Of a stretch of 64,000 bases of DNA, positions 27,969 to 37,800 are shown one piece after another; position 1 is the stretch's first letter; each line of letters opens with the position of its first letter. Below the pieces are notes generated by a model, which worked only from the letters and a program-made list of their open reading frames with translations, was not told where the DNA came from and ran no database searches. Source of the stretch: Colwellia ponticola (GTDB lineage: Bacteria; Pseudomonadota; Gammaproteobacteria; Enterobacterales; Alteromonadaceae). The stretch spans positions 186,001 to 250,000 of the forward strand of contig NZ_SZVP01000003.1 of the NCBI RefSeq assembly GCF_005885605.1. Direction: 5' to 3'. A program made the translations under genes and the position numbers.

Positions 27969-28466
27969 TTATATTTTGATGATTTTCGCTCTTAAAGGTG
28001 CTAATTTGGCAAGTATTTTGTTTTGTGACTGATAAGAAATACCGACATCTTCCATTGCGAGTATAAGCAGTTCAACAACATGATTAAAGTCTCCTTCATT
28101 GATATTCATGCCGGTATGAATATCAATCATAGTATCACCAGTATACTTACATGGGCCATTAACCGTCGCACACAAATGATTAATAAAGCCTTGCTTAAAA
28201 TGTTTGACGCTCGATTTTGCAAAATATGGCAATATTACTTGGTCTTGAGCAATCCTTTTAACAAAGGCGTTAACTAAGCGTTCAATACCTGCTTGACCAC
28301 CAATAGTATAATAAAGCTGCTCACCTTCCTTAGTGCTATGTTTAGCGACATTTTCAGTGACACTACTGCTACAACCAATTGATAACAATAGAGTTAACAT
28401 GATAAAAAAGCCATTGAAAAAATTAAACCCGCACTTAGGTAACGATTTACATACTAACTTAGCCAT
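27969..28466 (-). CDS. Lipoprotein-like group I truncated haemoglobin
   Basis: About 165 residues. A hydrophobic N-terminus runs into TLLLSIGCSSS, with Cys32 as the candidate lipidation residue. A group I truncated globin follows, with YYTIGGQAGIERLV, NGPCKYTG and DIHTGMNI. His117 is at the proximal haem position. Most truncated globins are cytoplasmic, so an exported, lipid-anchored form would be unusual. The ATG at 28464-28466 overlaps the stop of the DUF3034 gene (TAATG), which supports this start over one ten codons upstream. It is the last gene of a four-gene operon. Oxygen or NO binding is expected; the role is unknown. Confidence 0.82.
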   Translation of the reverse strand: MAKLVCKSLPKCGFNFFNGFFIMLTLLLSIGCSSSVTENVAKHSTKEGEQLYYTIGGQAGIERLVNAFVKRIAQDQVILPYFAKSSVKHFKQGFINHLCATVNGPCKYTGDTMIDIHTGMNINEGDFNHVVELLILAMEDVGISYQSQNKILAKLAPLRAKIIKI

Positions 28467-29323
28467 TAATAAGATCCCGATAAAGATAAATACCAACCCT
28501 TTTGCTTAGGGATTGTGGCTATGGCGCCTAAGTCAAGATAAGCAAACGTAACATTAAAGTGTTTATTAACAAACCAGGCAACAAAAACATCTTGCCAATC
28601 GCTTTCATTAAGACCCAAATTATCAGGTTTAGTCCTATATTCACTACCTATCGCTAAATGTTTATTTAATAATACTGCTACCGACACTTCAGTTTGTAAT
28701 GTGCCATTACCATTAGGCCCGCCAAAGCCAAGTAAGCCCATTTCATTGGCTTTAGTGTAACGCGCAGTAACATTCCACAAAACGTTATAGCCCGCTAACA
28801 AACCTAGATGTAGCTTACTTGCTGCTAAATAAATATCGGTGCCACTGTCATGTTGTGCACCTAATGTAAAAGCCACTGCTGGAGTGTCTAACAATTTATG
28901 CTGAATACCTAACGATAATTGCGGCCAAGTACTGTAAATAAAATCACCGTATAACCTGACTTTAAGACCAATAATTTGTTGAGATAAGGTTAACGATAAA
29001 GGCTCTACATCAAAGTTTTGTTTAGCGAACGATAACTCTAAGCGGTCATAAAAATTAATTTGACCACCACAACTGTTTAATTGAAAATTTTTCACGATCG
29101 CCTGCGAACAAAAGACAGAAAAGGCGACTTCATCTTCTGTGGCATAACCAGCCAGCTGAGCCCAGGGTACTAAACCACCGCCACCTGAGCCTTCGACTTG
29201 AGCAACACCTGGAGTGGCTAATATTTTTCCATTAGCGAAGCTAACCCTAGGTAGTAATAACAACATTAGTGTTATTACTAATAAAGATAAATGAGGCAAC
29301 ATAAGATTACAGCGGAGATTCAT
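28466..29323 (-). CDS. DUF3034 putative outer-membrane protein
   Basis: About 285 residues with a signal peptide ending near SFANG and a beta-barrel-like body. KILATPGVAQVEGSGGGGLVP and SLGIQHKLLD, together with the ending GWYLSLSGSY, mark the DUF3034 family. The frame is open upstream. I use the ATG at 29321-29323, which overlaps the end of the GGDEF/EAL gene by 17 bp; an ATG at 29300-29302 also fits. The family has no assigned function. In this operon it would be the outer-membrane partner of an exported globin and a cupredoxin. Confidence 0.8.
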   Translation of the reverse strand: MNLRCNLMLPHLSLLVITLMLLLLPRVSFANGKILATPGVAQVEGSGGGGLVPWAQLAGYATEDEVAFSVFCSQAIVKNFQLNSCGGQINFYDRLELSFAKQNFDVEPLSLTLSQQIIGLKVRLYGDFIYSTWPQLSLGIQHKLLDTPAVAFTLGAQHDSGTDIYLAASKLHLGLLAGYNVLWNVTARYTKANEMGLLGFGGPNGNGTLQTEVSVAVLLNKHLAIGSEYRTKPDNLGLNESDWQDVFVAWFVNKHFNVTFAYLDLGAIATIPKQKGWYLSLSGSY

Positions 29324-31670
29324 AAGTTTTATACCATTGTATAAATTTGTCAGCAGTGACGGGTCTCGATAAGTAATAACCTTGGGCGTAGTCGCATTTA
29401 AAGTCATTTAACAGCGCCAAGCTTGCTTTATTTTCAACGCCTTCTGCAACAACGCTCATACCAAGTTTATGACCTAGTGAAATAGTCGAGGCGACAATAT
29501 CTTGATCTGCTTGGCTTTGATCTAACGTTAAAATAAAGGTTTTATCTATTTTCAATTCATCAACCGGCAAGGTTTTCAATTTAGCCAGTGACGATTGGCC
29601 TATGCCATAATCATCAACTGAAATAGCAAAACCAAGGGCTTTTAAATGCGATAAACGTGCTACCACTAAAGCTTCATTGTCAGCTATATCTCTTTCTGTT
29701 AACTCAAGCGTTATTTGTGTTGTTGCTACGTTATGACTCTTAACAATAGCAAGCAAGTAATCTATAAATTCATCATGTTGGATATCTTGGGCGGATAAGT
29801 TAATTGACACCTTAAATTGATAGCCCATTTTATTCCATTGTTCGACTTGTTGAATAACCTGTAAAATTACCCAACGCGTTAGCGTAACAATTAAACCTGC
29901 CTTTTCTGCTAAATCAACAAACAGCTCAGGGTTTACAAATTGCCCTTCTTTATTAATCCAGCGAATTAAGGCTTCAAGTTTGTCTACTTTAGCCGTGTTC
30001 AAATTTAATTTTGGTTGATAATTCATAAAAAGTGGACTGTGTTCACTTTCCAGTGCCTCTTTTAATTCTTCTATTAAATGCAGTTTATAAAGATAGGCTT
30101 CATCTTCTCCCTCTTGATAAAGCCTAAGCGGAACTTGTTCTTGATAAGCACAAGAAACGGCAATACTTGAACGTCGAAGCAACTTTTCAGCATCTTTCCC
30201 GTGTTCAATTGAGTTCGCAATACCAAAATAAAGTGATACATTAATTTTAATATCGTCGAGCCAAAATGGCCGGTTAAGTTCACTTTGTAATAAACCAATA
30301 AAATGATGTATTGCCTCTGTTGTATCAATAGGAATAGCAATTAAAAACTCATCTGAATTAGTGCGCGCCGCAAGGGTTTCAGGGAGTGCAGCATGCTGTG
30401 ACTTTTCAATATAAGTCATAATACGCGCGGCTATTTCTTGTAAAATTATATCGCCATTATTGAGCCCTATGGTGTCATTAAGTTGCTTAAAACCTTTAAT
30501 ATTAAAGGTGATGAGTGCTAAATCGACATCTTCAGTAACATAATAGGTCATTTTGTTTACTATTTTATGACGGTTATATAGGCCCGTTAGTATATCGCGT
30601 TCAGCTTGGTAAGTTATCGCTTGCTCTCTATTTTCAATTGCTGCTCCCATGAGTGAAAACCCTTGATAAAGTTCATTAAACTCCGCAGGTAAACGGTTAG
30701 CTAATGTAGGAACCTCTAACTCACCTCGACTAATTCTCTTCGTTAATTCCATCAGTATAGTTAATGGTGTGGCTAAACCTTGAGATAAGAGTCGTGAAAA
30801 AATAATAGCAATGACAATGACAATAAGAGCGATAGTTAACATGGATAAAATTAAGCGATTAAAATCACTTTGTATTGGCGCTAAAGAAGCCGATAAAGTG
30901 ACTTGAACATCCTTAGATGTACCGAAATTAATGGTTTTATGAAAATAGTCCGCACGCGTTAATAGTAAATTCAAAGGCTGTTGCTTAATGTCTTGTAATA
31001 TATGTGCTTTAATTGTCTCACTCGCAAGGCTCGAGCCGACAAGTTGATTGTTTTGCACTAAGGTCACTTCTAAAGCAATAAGGTCTCTAAGTTGTAACAA
31101 GGCAGTATGGTCAAATTCAAAACCAATCACAGTATAAGCAATAGTTCTCGGTGCTTTAACTGGCACAACAATGACTTGGAATACTTTTTTATTGATACTG
31201 AGTATTTGCGCATGTACGTCTTTGAAAGGCAATTTGTTAATATTTTGCTCAATAGTCTTATCATCAAATGAGTGCAATAAACTAGTCGTTGATAATTTAC
31301 CATCTAAATCAAGTAGTAGCATCAAATCAGCATTAATACGCTTGCCGTGGTTTAATAGTACACTCTCTACCGTTTTCTTGTCTTGGGTAGCAACGGCTTG
31401 TTTAAAACCAAAATCTGCGGCTAAAACACTAGCCGTGGTTATCAATACTTGTTCTTGCGATTTTAATGTTTGATTAAGTACATTTTGGGCAAAATATAAT
31501 TGCCGCTCAATTTGGCTTTCTGCATAATCAGCAAACCTAAACCAATGACTTGCCGTTAAAAATATAACCGTGAGTATAATTAAACTGGTTGACAACCAGG
31601 TAATTTGCGTTTTGAAGCTAAATCGAGTGTTCATTTTACTGTTAGCTTTATCGTTAACATAACTACTCAT
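29307..31670 (-). CDS. Membrane sensor with degenerate GGDEF and EAL domains
   Basis: A 787-residue protein. Two membrane helices (about 24-44 and 272-292) flank a periplasmic sensor domain of about 225 residues that looks CACHE-like. A HAMP-like linker follows (about 293-345). In the GGDEF-like domain the signature reads NSDEF (438-442), so cyclase activity is unlikely. The EAL domain keeps EALIRW (566-571), the TLELTE block and DDYGIG, so cyclic-di-GMP hydrolysis is likely. It is flanked in the operon by a secreted cupredoxin (8-bp overlap upstream) and the DUF3034 gene. I infer that the periplasmic domain reads an envelope signal linked to these partners. Confidence 0.86.
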   Translation of the reverse strand: MSSYVNDKANSKMNTRFSFKTQITWLSTSLIILTVIFLTASHWFRFADYAESQIERQLYFAQNVLNQTLKSQEQVLITTASVLAADFGFKQAVATQDKKTVESVLLNHGKRINADLMLLLDLDGKLSTTSLLHSFDDKTIEQNINKLPFKDVHAQILSINKKVFQVIVVPVKAPRTIAYTVIGFEFDHTALLQLRDLIALEVTLVQNNQLVGSSLASETIKAHILQDIKQQPLNLLLTRADYFHKTINFGTSKDVQVTLSASLAPIQSDFNRLILSMLTIALIVIVIAIIFSRLLSQGLATPLTILMELTKRISRGELEVPTLANRLPAEFNELYQGFSLMGAAIENREQAITYQAERDILTGLYNRHKIVNKMTYYVTEDVDLALITFNIKGFKQLNDTIGLNNGDIILQEIAARIMTYIEKSQHAALPETLAARTNSDEFLIAIPIDTTEAIHHFIGLLQSELNRPFWLDDIKINVSLYFGIANSIEHGKDAEKLLRRSSIAVSCAYQEQVPLRLYQEGEDEAYLYKLHLIEELKEALESEHSPLFMNYQPKLNLNTAKVDKLEALIRWINKEGQFVNPELFVDLAEKAGLIVTLTRWVILQVIQQVEQWNKMGYQFKVSINLSAQDIQHDEFIDYLLAIVKSHNVATTQITLELTERDIADNEALVVARLSHLKALGFAISVDDYGIGQSSLAKLKTLPVDELKIDKTFILTLDQSQADQDIVASTISLGHKLGMSVVAEGVENKASLALLNDFKCDYAQGYYLSRPVTADKFIQWYKTYESPL

Positions 31671-32325
31671 TAAAGGTTAACTCGTTAAAACTACCTGTAG
31701 GCTCAGGTGTATTTACCGGTAATACCAGCTTAATTTCATTGTTGTCAATCAAGGATTGCTCAACAGTAAATGTAGTATGTTCAGATAAACCTACTTTACT
31801 GTTTGGATGCCATACTTGTAGTGTGCTATTTACCGGTAAAGTGTGCGCTAACATAACCTCACCTTTTTCATTACTCATGTAGATATTTTTGTGAGTAGAT
31901 ACATAAATATAGCCGAGCATAGAATCATGTATGTTACAGCCCATAACAACAACACCTTCTTGATCAAAGCGAATAGGACTTTTAGGTTTGCCTGCATAGA
32001 GCTTTAATTCGAATGTTTTAGCCGATGAAAAAGAATAGACATGATGTCTAATATCATCACTATTTGGAAAGCTAACCAGACTATTAACAGGTACAACAAG
32101 AACATGAGGATCAAATTCTTTATTTATTTGATCCATAATATAAACCCGATCGTCAGTTACTTTATTTACCTCTGACTTAATTGAACCATACTCAATAACA
32201 ACATTCGCTAAAGGGGAATTATTTTGATCGACAACGGTTATCAATGTTTGACTAAAAACAGGTTTACCCATAACGAAAGAGCAGAAAAAAATCCCTACAA
32301 ACAACCGAGCTATAAACGTTTTCAT
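31663..32325 (-). CDS. Secreted cupredoxin-domain protein (methylamine-utilisation-like annotation)
   Basis: A 220-residue protein with a signal peptide ending near VFSQT. After an Ig-like N-terminal part, a cupredoxin fold spans about residues 75-145. Candidate type-1 copper ligands are His94 or His95 (DDIRHHVYSF), Cys130, His133 and Met136 (GCNIHDSMLGYI). A C-terminal beta-rich segment follows. Homologues are often labelled methylamine utilisation protein, but no mau genes are present. It is the first gene of the operon with the GGDEF/EAL, DUF3034 and globin genes. An electron-transfer or copper-sensing role is plausible. Confidence 0.82.
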   Translation of the reverse strand: MKTFIARLFVGIFFCSFVMGKPVFSQTLITVVDQNNSPLANVVIEYGSIKSEVNKVTDDRVYIMDQINKEFDPHVLVVPVNSLVSFPNSDDIRHHVYSFSSAKTFELKLYAGKPKSPIRFDQEGVVVMGCNIHDSMLGYIYVSTHKNIYMSNEKGEVMLAHTLPVNSTLQVWHPNSKVGLSEHTTFTVEQSLIDNNEIKLVLPVNTPEPTGSFNELTFNE

Positions 32326-32359
32326 AAGAACCTTAAATTAGTTGTAAATTATTAATTGC

Positions 32360-32387
32360 TGATTACCGATTGTTGATTACTGATTGT
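32360..32387. repeat. Two-copy 14-bp tandem repeat upstream of the cupredoxin operon
   Basis: TGATTACCGATTGT (32360-32373) is followed directly by TGATTACTGATTGT (32374-32387). It lies 35 bp before the cupredoxin start codon, so it is in the promoter or leader. It could be a binding-site pair or a slippage product. Confidence 0.7.
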
Positions 32388-32506
32388 TAATCATTTTAAA
32401 TAACGCAGTAGTTGCTTGTTTTAACCAGTAGAAATGATCAGATAATTAGTGAGATTAGTACTATAGCCTAACACGCCAACCACGAAAATAAGTACCAATA
32501 TAAATG

Positions 32507-33445
32507 CTAATATAACTGACCAAAATTTGGGATAGAGCGCTCCCAAATAGGTATGTCTTTACCTAAATAGTCAAGTACCGCATCAAAAAAAAGTCGGGTT
32601 CTCACCGGCAAATCTCTATGCGGGTACACGGCATAAATAGCACCATATTCCATTAACTTAATATCTGTTAATAAAGGCACTAACAGCCCATCTTCTACTT
32701 CTTTATCAAGTACAAAAGCGGGTGCGACAAAAAAAGCCGTGCTCGATAATGTTTTCATGAGCAGCACTTCGGCATTATTAGAGCGATAAATACTATTAAG
32801 CTTTTGCTCTCTAGCTTCACCTTTTTCATCATAATAGCGTATACCTTCGGCTTTAACTGACGTACTTGCATAACTCGCTGCCGGTAATTTAATCAAATCT
32901 TTAATCGTTTTTGGTTGACCGTAATTATCAATAAACGCAGGTGTTGCTAAGACCAACAAACGATTACGTGCTATTTTACGGGCAATTAACGACGAATCTT
33001 TAGGCTCGCCAATACGAAATGCCAAATCAAATCCCTCAGAAACAATATCGATAACTCTGTCATCTAAGCGCAGCTCCACTTCAACCTGTGGAAATCGCTT
33101 TTGAAAATCATTAATCACAGGCTGTAAGTAACGAGTGCCAAATAAAGTAGACGAGGTTATTTTAAGCACGCCTTGTGGCTCTAAATGATAGTTTTCAGCA
33201 ATACGAACCGTTTCGCCTAGTAACTCTCGTAGCTCAGCCGCTTTTTTCACCATTTCTGCGCCGGCAGCCGTTAACGAAAATGAACGCGTAGTACGGTTAA
33301 GTAACCTCACGCCAAGATTCTCTTCTAATCGACTCAGTTGTTTAGAAATTACCGATCTGTCTATATTACGCACCGCAGCTGCTTTGATAAAAGAGCCTTG
33401 CTCTACTACTTCAAGCAACATTAATAAGCGACTGGTGGTGTCCAT
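32507..33445 (-). CDS. LysR-family transcriptional regulator
   Basis: A 312-residue regulator. The N-terminal winged helix (LLMLLEVVEQGSFIKAAAV through the recognition-helix region VISKQLSRLEENLG) is followed by a typical LysR substrate-binding domain (about 90-295). It is divergent from the MexEF-like pump genes with a 173-bp shared intergenic region, so it is their likely regulator. The pump and the quinone-oxidoreductase-like gene downstream give a layout like mexT-mexEF plus mexS in Pseudomonas, although orthology is not shown. The inducer is unknown. Confidence 0.9.
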   Translation of the reverse strand: MDTTSRLLMLLEVVEQGSFIKAAAVRNIDRSVISKQLSRLEENLGVRLLNRTTRSFSLTAAGAEMVKKAAELRELLGETVRIAENYHLEPQGVLKITSSTLFGTRYLQPVINDFQKRFPQVEVELRLDDRVIDIVSEGFDLAFRIGEPKDSSLIARKIARNRLLVLATPAFIDNYGQPKTIKDLIKLPAASYASTSVKAEGIRYYDEKGEAREQKLNSIYRSNNAEVLLMKTLSSTAFFVAPAFVLDKEVEDGLLVPLLTDIKLMEYGAIYAVYPHRDLPVRTRLFFDAVLDYLGKDIPIWERSIPNFGQLY

Positions 33446-33618
33446 ATTTTCTCACTGTTCATACTCTAGAGAAGAGTAACGTTAAAAGGTAAAAATAAAG
33501 GTAAATAGTATAAATACTTTGATTGATGCTATTTTGGCACTAATAAATTGATAAAACCATGCTTTTTATCAACAGACTTATTCCGTAGAATTGCCGGCAA
33601 ATTGGAAGAGGTCTAATC

Positions 33619-34815
33619 ATGTATAAATATATAATCCCTGTCGCTATTGCTATTAGCACGTTAACTTTAACAGCTTGTTCTCCAGAGCCTAGTCAAGTAG
33701 CACAACAACCACAGCTGCAATCAATAGATGTGGCTGAAGTGATGGTAAAACCAGTACAAAGTTGGCATACCTATACCTCGCGTTTAGAAGCGCCAGAACA
33801 AGTAGCATTAAAACCACGAGTATCGGGCGTAATAGATCATATTGCTTTTAATGAAGGCCAACAAATAAAACAGGGTGACTTATTATTTACGCTAGATAAT
33901 CGCCCATTTTCAGCTATTGTCGCCAGCCTTGACGCACAAATTAATAGCGCTAAAGCCGCCTTAACACAAGCTAGAAGTGAAGAGCAACGCGCTATTCGGT
34001 TAACAGAACAAAAAGCGATATCTACCGAGCAAGCGGAATCACGCACATCGACATTACGTCAACGTGAAGCACAACTTGCCGCGTTACAAGCGCAGTTAAA
34101 AGCAGCGCAACTTGATTTAGAATTTACTGAAATTCGCTCGCCTATTGATGGCCTTATTTCACGCGCTAATATCACTAAAGGCAATAATGTGTTAGCCGGA
34201 CAAAGTGTTTTAACCACTATTGTTTCTAATAAAGCCATGTATGCTTACTTTGATATCGATGAGCGGACATGGAATAACGTTTTCGCCAACGTTACTGCTG
34301 CTGACAAACAACACGTAGTGATGCAAAAAATAGGGCAAGAAGACTTTCCTTATCAAGGCTATATCGATTTTATTGATAACCAAATTAATGCAGCCACCGG
34401 CACACTTCGTGTAAGAGCGGTTTTTAATGAAGATCAAAATCAATTACGCGCAGGCTCTTTTGCCCGCATAAAAATGGCTGCAACAACCATTACTGACCGT
34501 ATTGTCATACCCGCTCGCGCTATTGGTACCGATTTAAAAAATCGTTTTGTTTTAGTGGTAGGCGACAATAATATTTTGCAATACAAACAGGTTGAAGTAG
34601 GTGAGCGTTACGGTAACTTTAGAGCTATTACTTCAGGATTAACTGCAACAGATATTATCGCGGTAAATGGCCCTGCTCGTGTTGGTCCTGGCATGCCTAT
34701 TGCGCCAAATCACATAACCCTTGATAGTAGCGGTGTTGCCTTTACTTTATCTTCTGTAGCAGATAGCAATTTATCGGCAGAGATCATGTCAAAGCCAACA
34801 TCAAAAGAGTCATAG
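33619..34815 (+). CDS. RND efflux periplasmic adaptor lipoprotein (MexE/AcrA type)
   Basis: A 398-residue membrane-fusion protein. A lipobox (LTLTACSPEP) puts the lipidated Cys near residue 20. A barrel-sandwich hybrid half (LKPRVSGVIDHIAFNEGQQI) is followed by an alpha-helical hairpin (about 95-150) and then the second half (LEFTEIRSPIDGLISRANI). It bridges the inner-membrane pump encoded 6 bp downstream to an outer-membrane factor that is not in this window. AGAGG lies about eight bases before the ATG. It is presumably controlled by the divergent LysR regulator. Confidence 0.92.
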   Translation: MYKYIIPVAIAISTLTLTACSPEPSQVAQQPQLQSIDVAEVMVKPVQSWHTYTSRLEAPEQVALKPRVSGVIDHIAFNEGQQIKQGDLLFTLDNRPFSAIVASLDAQINSAKAALTQARSEEQRAIRLTEQKAISTEQAESRTSTLRQREAQLAALQAQLKAAQLDLEFTEIRSPIDGLISRANITKGNNVLAGQSVLTTIVSNKAMYAYFDIDERTWNNVFANVTAADKQHVVMQKIGQEDFPYQGYIDFIDNQINAATGTLRVRAVFNEDQNQLRAGSFARIKMAATTITDRIVIPARAIGTDLKNRFVLVVGDNNILQYKQVEVGERYGNFRAITSGLTATDIIAVNGPARVGPGMPIAPNHITLDSSGVAFTLSSVADSNLSAEIMSKPTSKES

Positions 34816-34821
34816 TTTACG

Positions 34822-37800
34822 ATGAATTTTTCTCACTTTTTTATCCAACGTCCTATTTTTGCCGCCGTATTATCAGTGGTTATTTTACTCGCTGGCGGAT
34901 TGTCACTTTTTCAATTACCCGTTAGTGAATACCCAGGTGTAGTACCACCAACCGTTGTGGTAACGGCTAATTATCCTGGTGCTAACCCGTCGGTTATTGC
35001 TCAAACGGTGGCAACACCACTTGAACAAGAAATAAATGGCACTGAAAACATGTTATATATGTCTTCTCAAGCCACCGGTGATGGTCGTATGACCTTAACC
35101 GTAACCTTTGCCTTAGGCACCGATCTTGATCGCGCCCAAGTACAAGTACAAAATAGTGTTAACAGTGCTTTATCTCGCTTACCCGAAGAGGTACAACGCC
35201 TTGGCGTGGTAGCAGAAAAATCATCGCCAAACTTGGCTATGGTGGTGCATCTGTATTCACCTGAAAAAACGCATGATACGGCTTATTTAGCTAACTATGC
35301 CGATTTGTATGTTAAAGACCAACTATCGCGATTATCAGGTGTTGGCGACGTTAAATTATTTGGTGGTGGTCAATACTCAATGCGCGTTTGGCTTAATCCA
35401 GACGCTTTAGCAGCGCGTAAATTAAGCGCTACCGATGTTATTAAAGCGTTACGTGAGCAAAATCAGCAAGTTGCTGCAGGTAGTTTAGGCTCACAACCAT
35501 CAACCCTCGATAATCAATTTCAAGTATTACTTAATGTTAAAGGTCGACTTGATAACGTTGAAGAATTTGAACAAATTATTATAAAGGTGGGCGAAGAAGG
35601 ACAACTTACTCGCTTAAAAGATATTGCTCGGGTCGATTTAGGCTTAGACAATTATACCTTACGTTCTATGTTAGATGGTCAACCAGCGCTTGCTATTCCT
35701 ATTTTTCAACGCCCTGGCTCTAATGCTATTGACTTGTCTGATGAAGTACGCGCTACCATGGCACTACTATCACAAGATTTCCCAGCCGGTGTTGAATATG
35801 ACATTGTTTACGACCCAACTATTTTTGTGCGCGACTCTATTGACGCGGTAATTACTACCTTAATAGAAGCTATTGTTTTAGTGGTTATTGTCGTAGTACT
35901 TTTTTTACAAACGTGGCGTGCTTCTATTATTCCATTAATTGCCGTGCCTGTGTCTCTCATTGGTACTTTTGCAGTAATGCAGCTGCTTGGCGTCTCTATT
36001 AATACTTTATCTTTATTTGGTTTAGTACTTGCCATCGGTATTGTTGTTGATGACGCCATTGTAGTCGTTGAAAACGTTGAGCGTAATATTGAAAACGGAT
36101 TAACACCGCTAGAAGCAACCAAAGTGGCTATGACCGAAGTAACTGGTCCTATTATTGCCATTGCCTTAGTACTGAGTGCAGTATTTATTCCTACCGCCTT
36201 TATTAGTGGTGTTTCAGGCCAATTTTATAAACAATTTGCCTTAACCATTACTATTTCAACCATTATTTCTGCCTTTAACTCGTTAACATTATCGCCCGCA
36301 TTAGCGGCAATATTGTTAAAGTCTCATGACAGTAAACCCGATAGATTAACACGACTACTCGATAAGCTTTTGGGTGCATGGCTCTTTAGACCCTTTAACC
36401 GAATTTTTGATCGCGGTAGTAACGCTTATCAAAAATTAGTTAAAAAATTAATGCGTTTAAGTGTTATTGCTGCGGTTGGTTATGTGGTGTTATTAGGGGG
36501 TACTGTACAGTTATTTAACGCCGTCCCCGGTGGTTTTATTCCACCACAAGACAAACAATATCTTATTGCTATTGCTCAGTTACCTGATGCAGCCAGTCTT
36601 GATCGCACCCATTCAGTCGTAACAGAAATGGAAAAAATTGCGCTCAATGTACCAGGCGTTGCTCATACCGTGTCATTTCCTGGATTATCTGTGAATGGTT
36701 TTATCAACAGTCCTAATAGTGCCGTTGTCTTTTTACCATTAGATTCATTTGCCATGCGCTCTGACGCTAGCCAATCAGCGATGGCGATAGCCGCACAACT
36801 AAACCAGCAATTTACCGCTATTGATGAAGCTTTTGTTGCGGTATTTCCACCACCACCAATACAAGGTTTAGGTACAACAGGTGGCTTTAAATTACAAATT
36901 GAAGACCGTGGTAATAAAGGTTTTGAAGCCTTATTTAATAGCTTACAAGCCGTTATCGGTAAGGCAAGACAAGACCCAGCATTAATGGGACTTTATTCTA
37001 GTTTCAGAATTCAAGTACCACAAATGGATATTGATATTGACCGTGAACAAGCGTTGATTCAAGGCATACCCCTTGATGAAGTTTTTGGCGCCTTACAAGT
37101 TTACTTGGGGTCAGTGTATGTTAATGACTTCAATATGTTTGGCCGTACTTATCAAGTTAAAGCGCAAGCAGAAGCAAAGTACCGTCAAGATCCTGAGCAA
37201 ATATTGCACTTAAAAGTGCGTAATAACCAAGGTAACATGGTGCCGTTAGGCTCTGTGCTGACTGTAACGGCGACAACTGGACCAGATCGCGTTATGCACT
37301 ATAACGGCTATCCAAGTGCCGAGCTAAACGGTAGCCCTGCCCCTGGTTTTAGTTCAGACCAAGCACAGGCAGCCATAGAAAAGATTTTAGCCGAGACGTT
37401 ACCTAAAGATATTGCTTTTGAATGGACTGAAGTGACTTATCAGCAGCTATTAGCTGGCAATACTATGGTGTATGTATTTCCGTTAGTCGTTTTACTCGTA
37501 TTTATGGTGTTAGCGGCACAATATGAAAGTTTACGCTTACCTTTAGCGATTATTTTAATTGTACCAATGACCATTTTCTCAGCCTTATTAGGCGTGTGGT
37601 TAGTCGGTTCAGACAACAATATTTTCACCCAAATAGCGTTAATTGTATTGGTTGCTTTAGCCTCAAAAAATGCTATTTTAATGGTCGAATTTGCTAAAGA
37701 TAAACATCAGCATGGTTTATCACATTTTGACGCCATTATTGAATCGTGTAAATTACGTTTACGTCCTATTTTGATGACTTCTATTGCCTTTACTGCAGGC

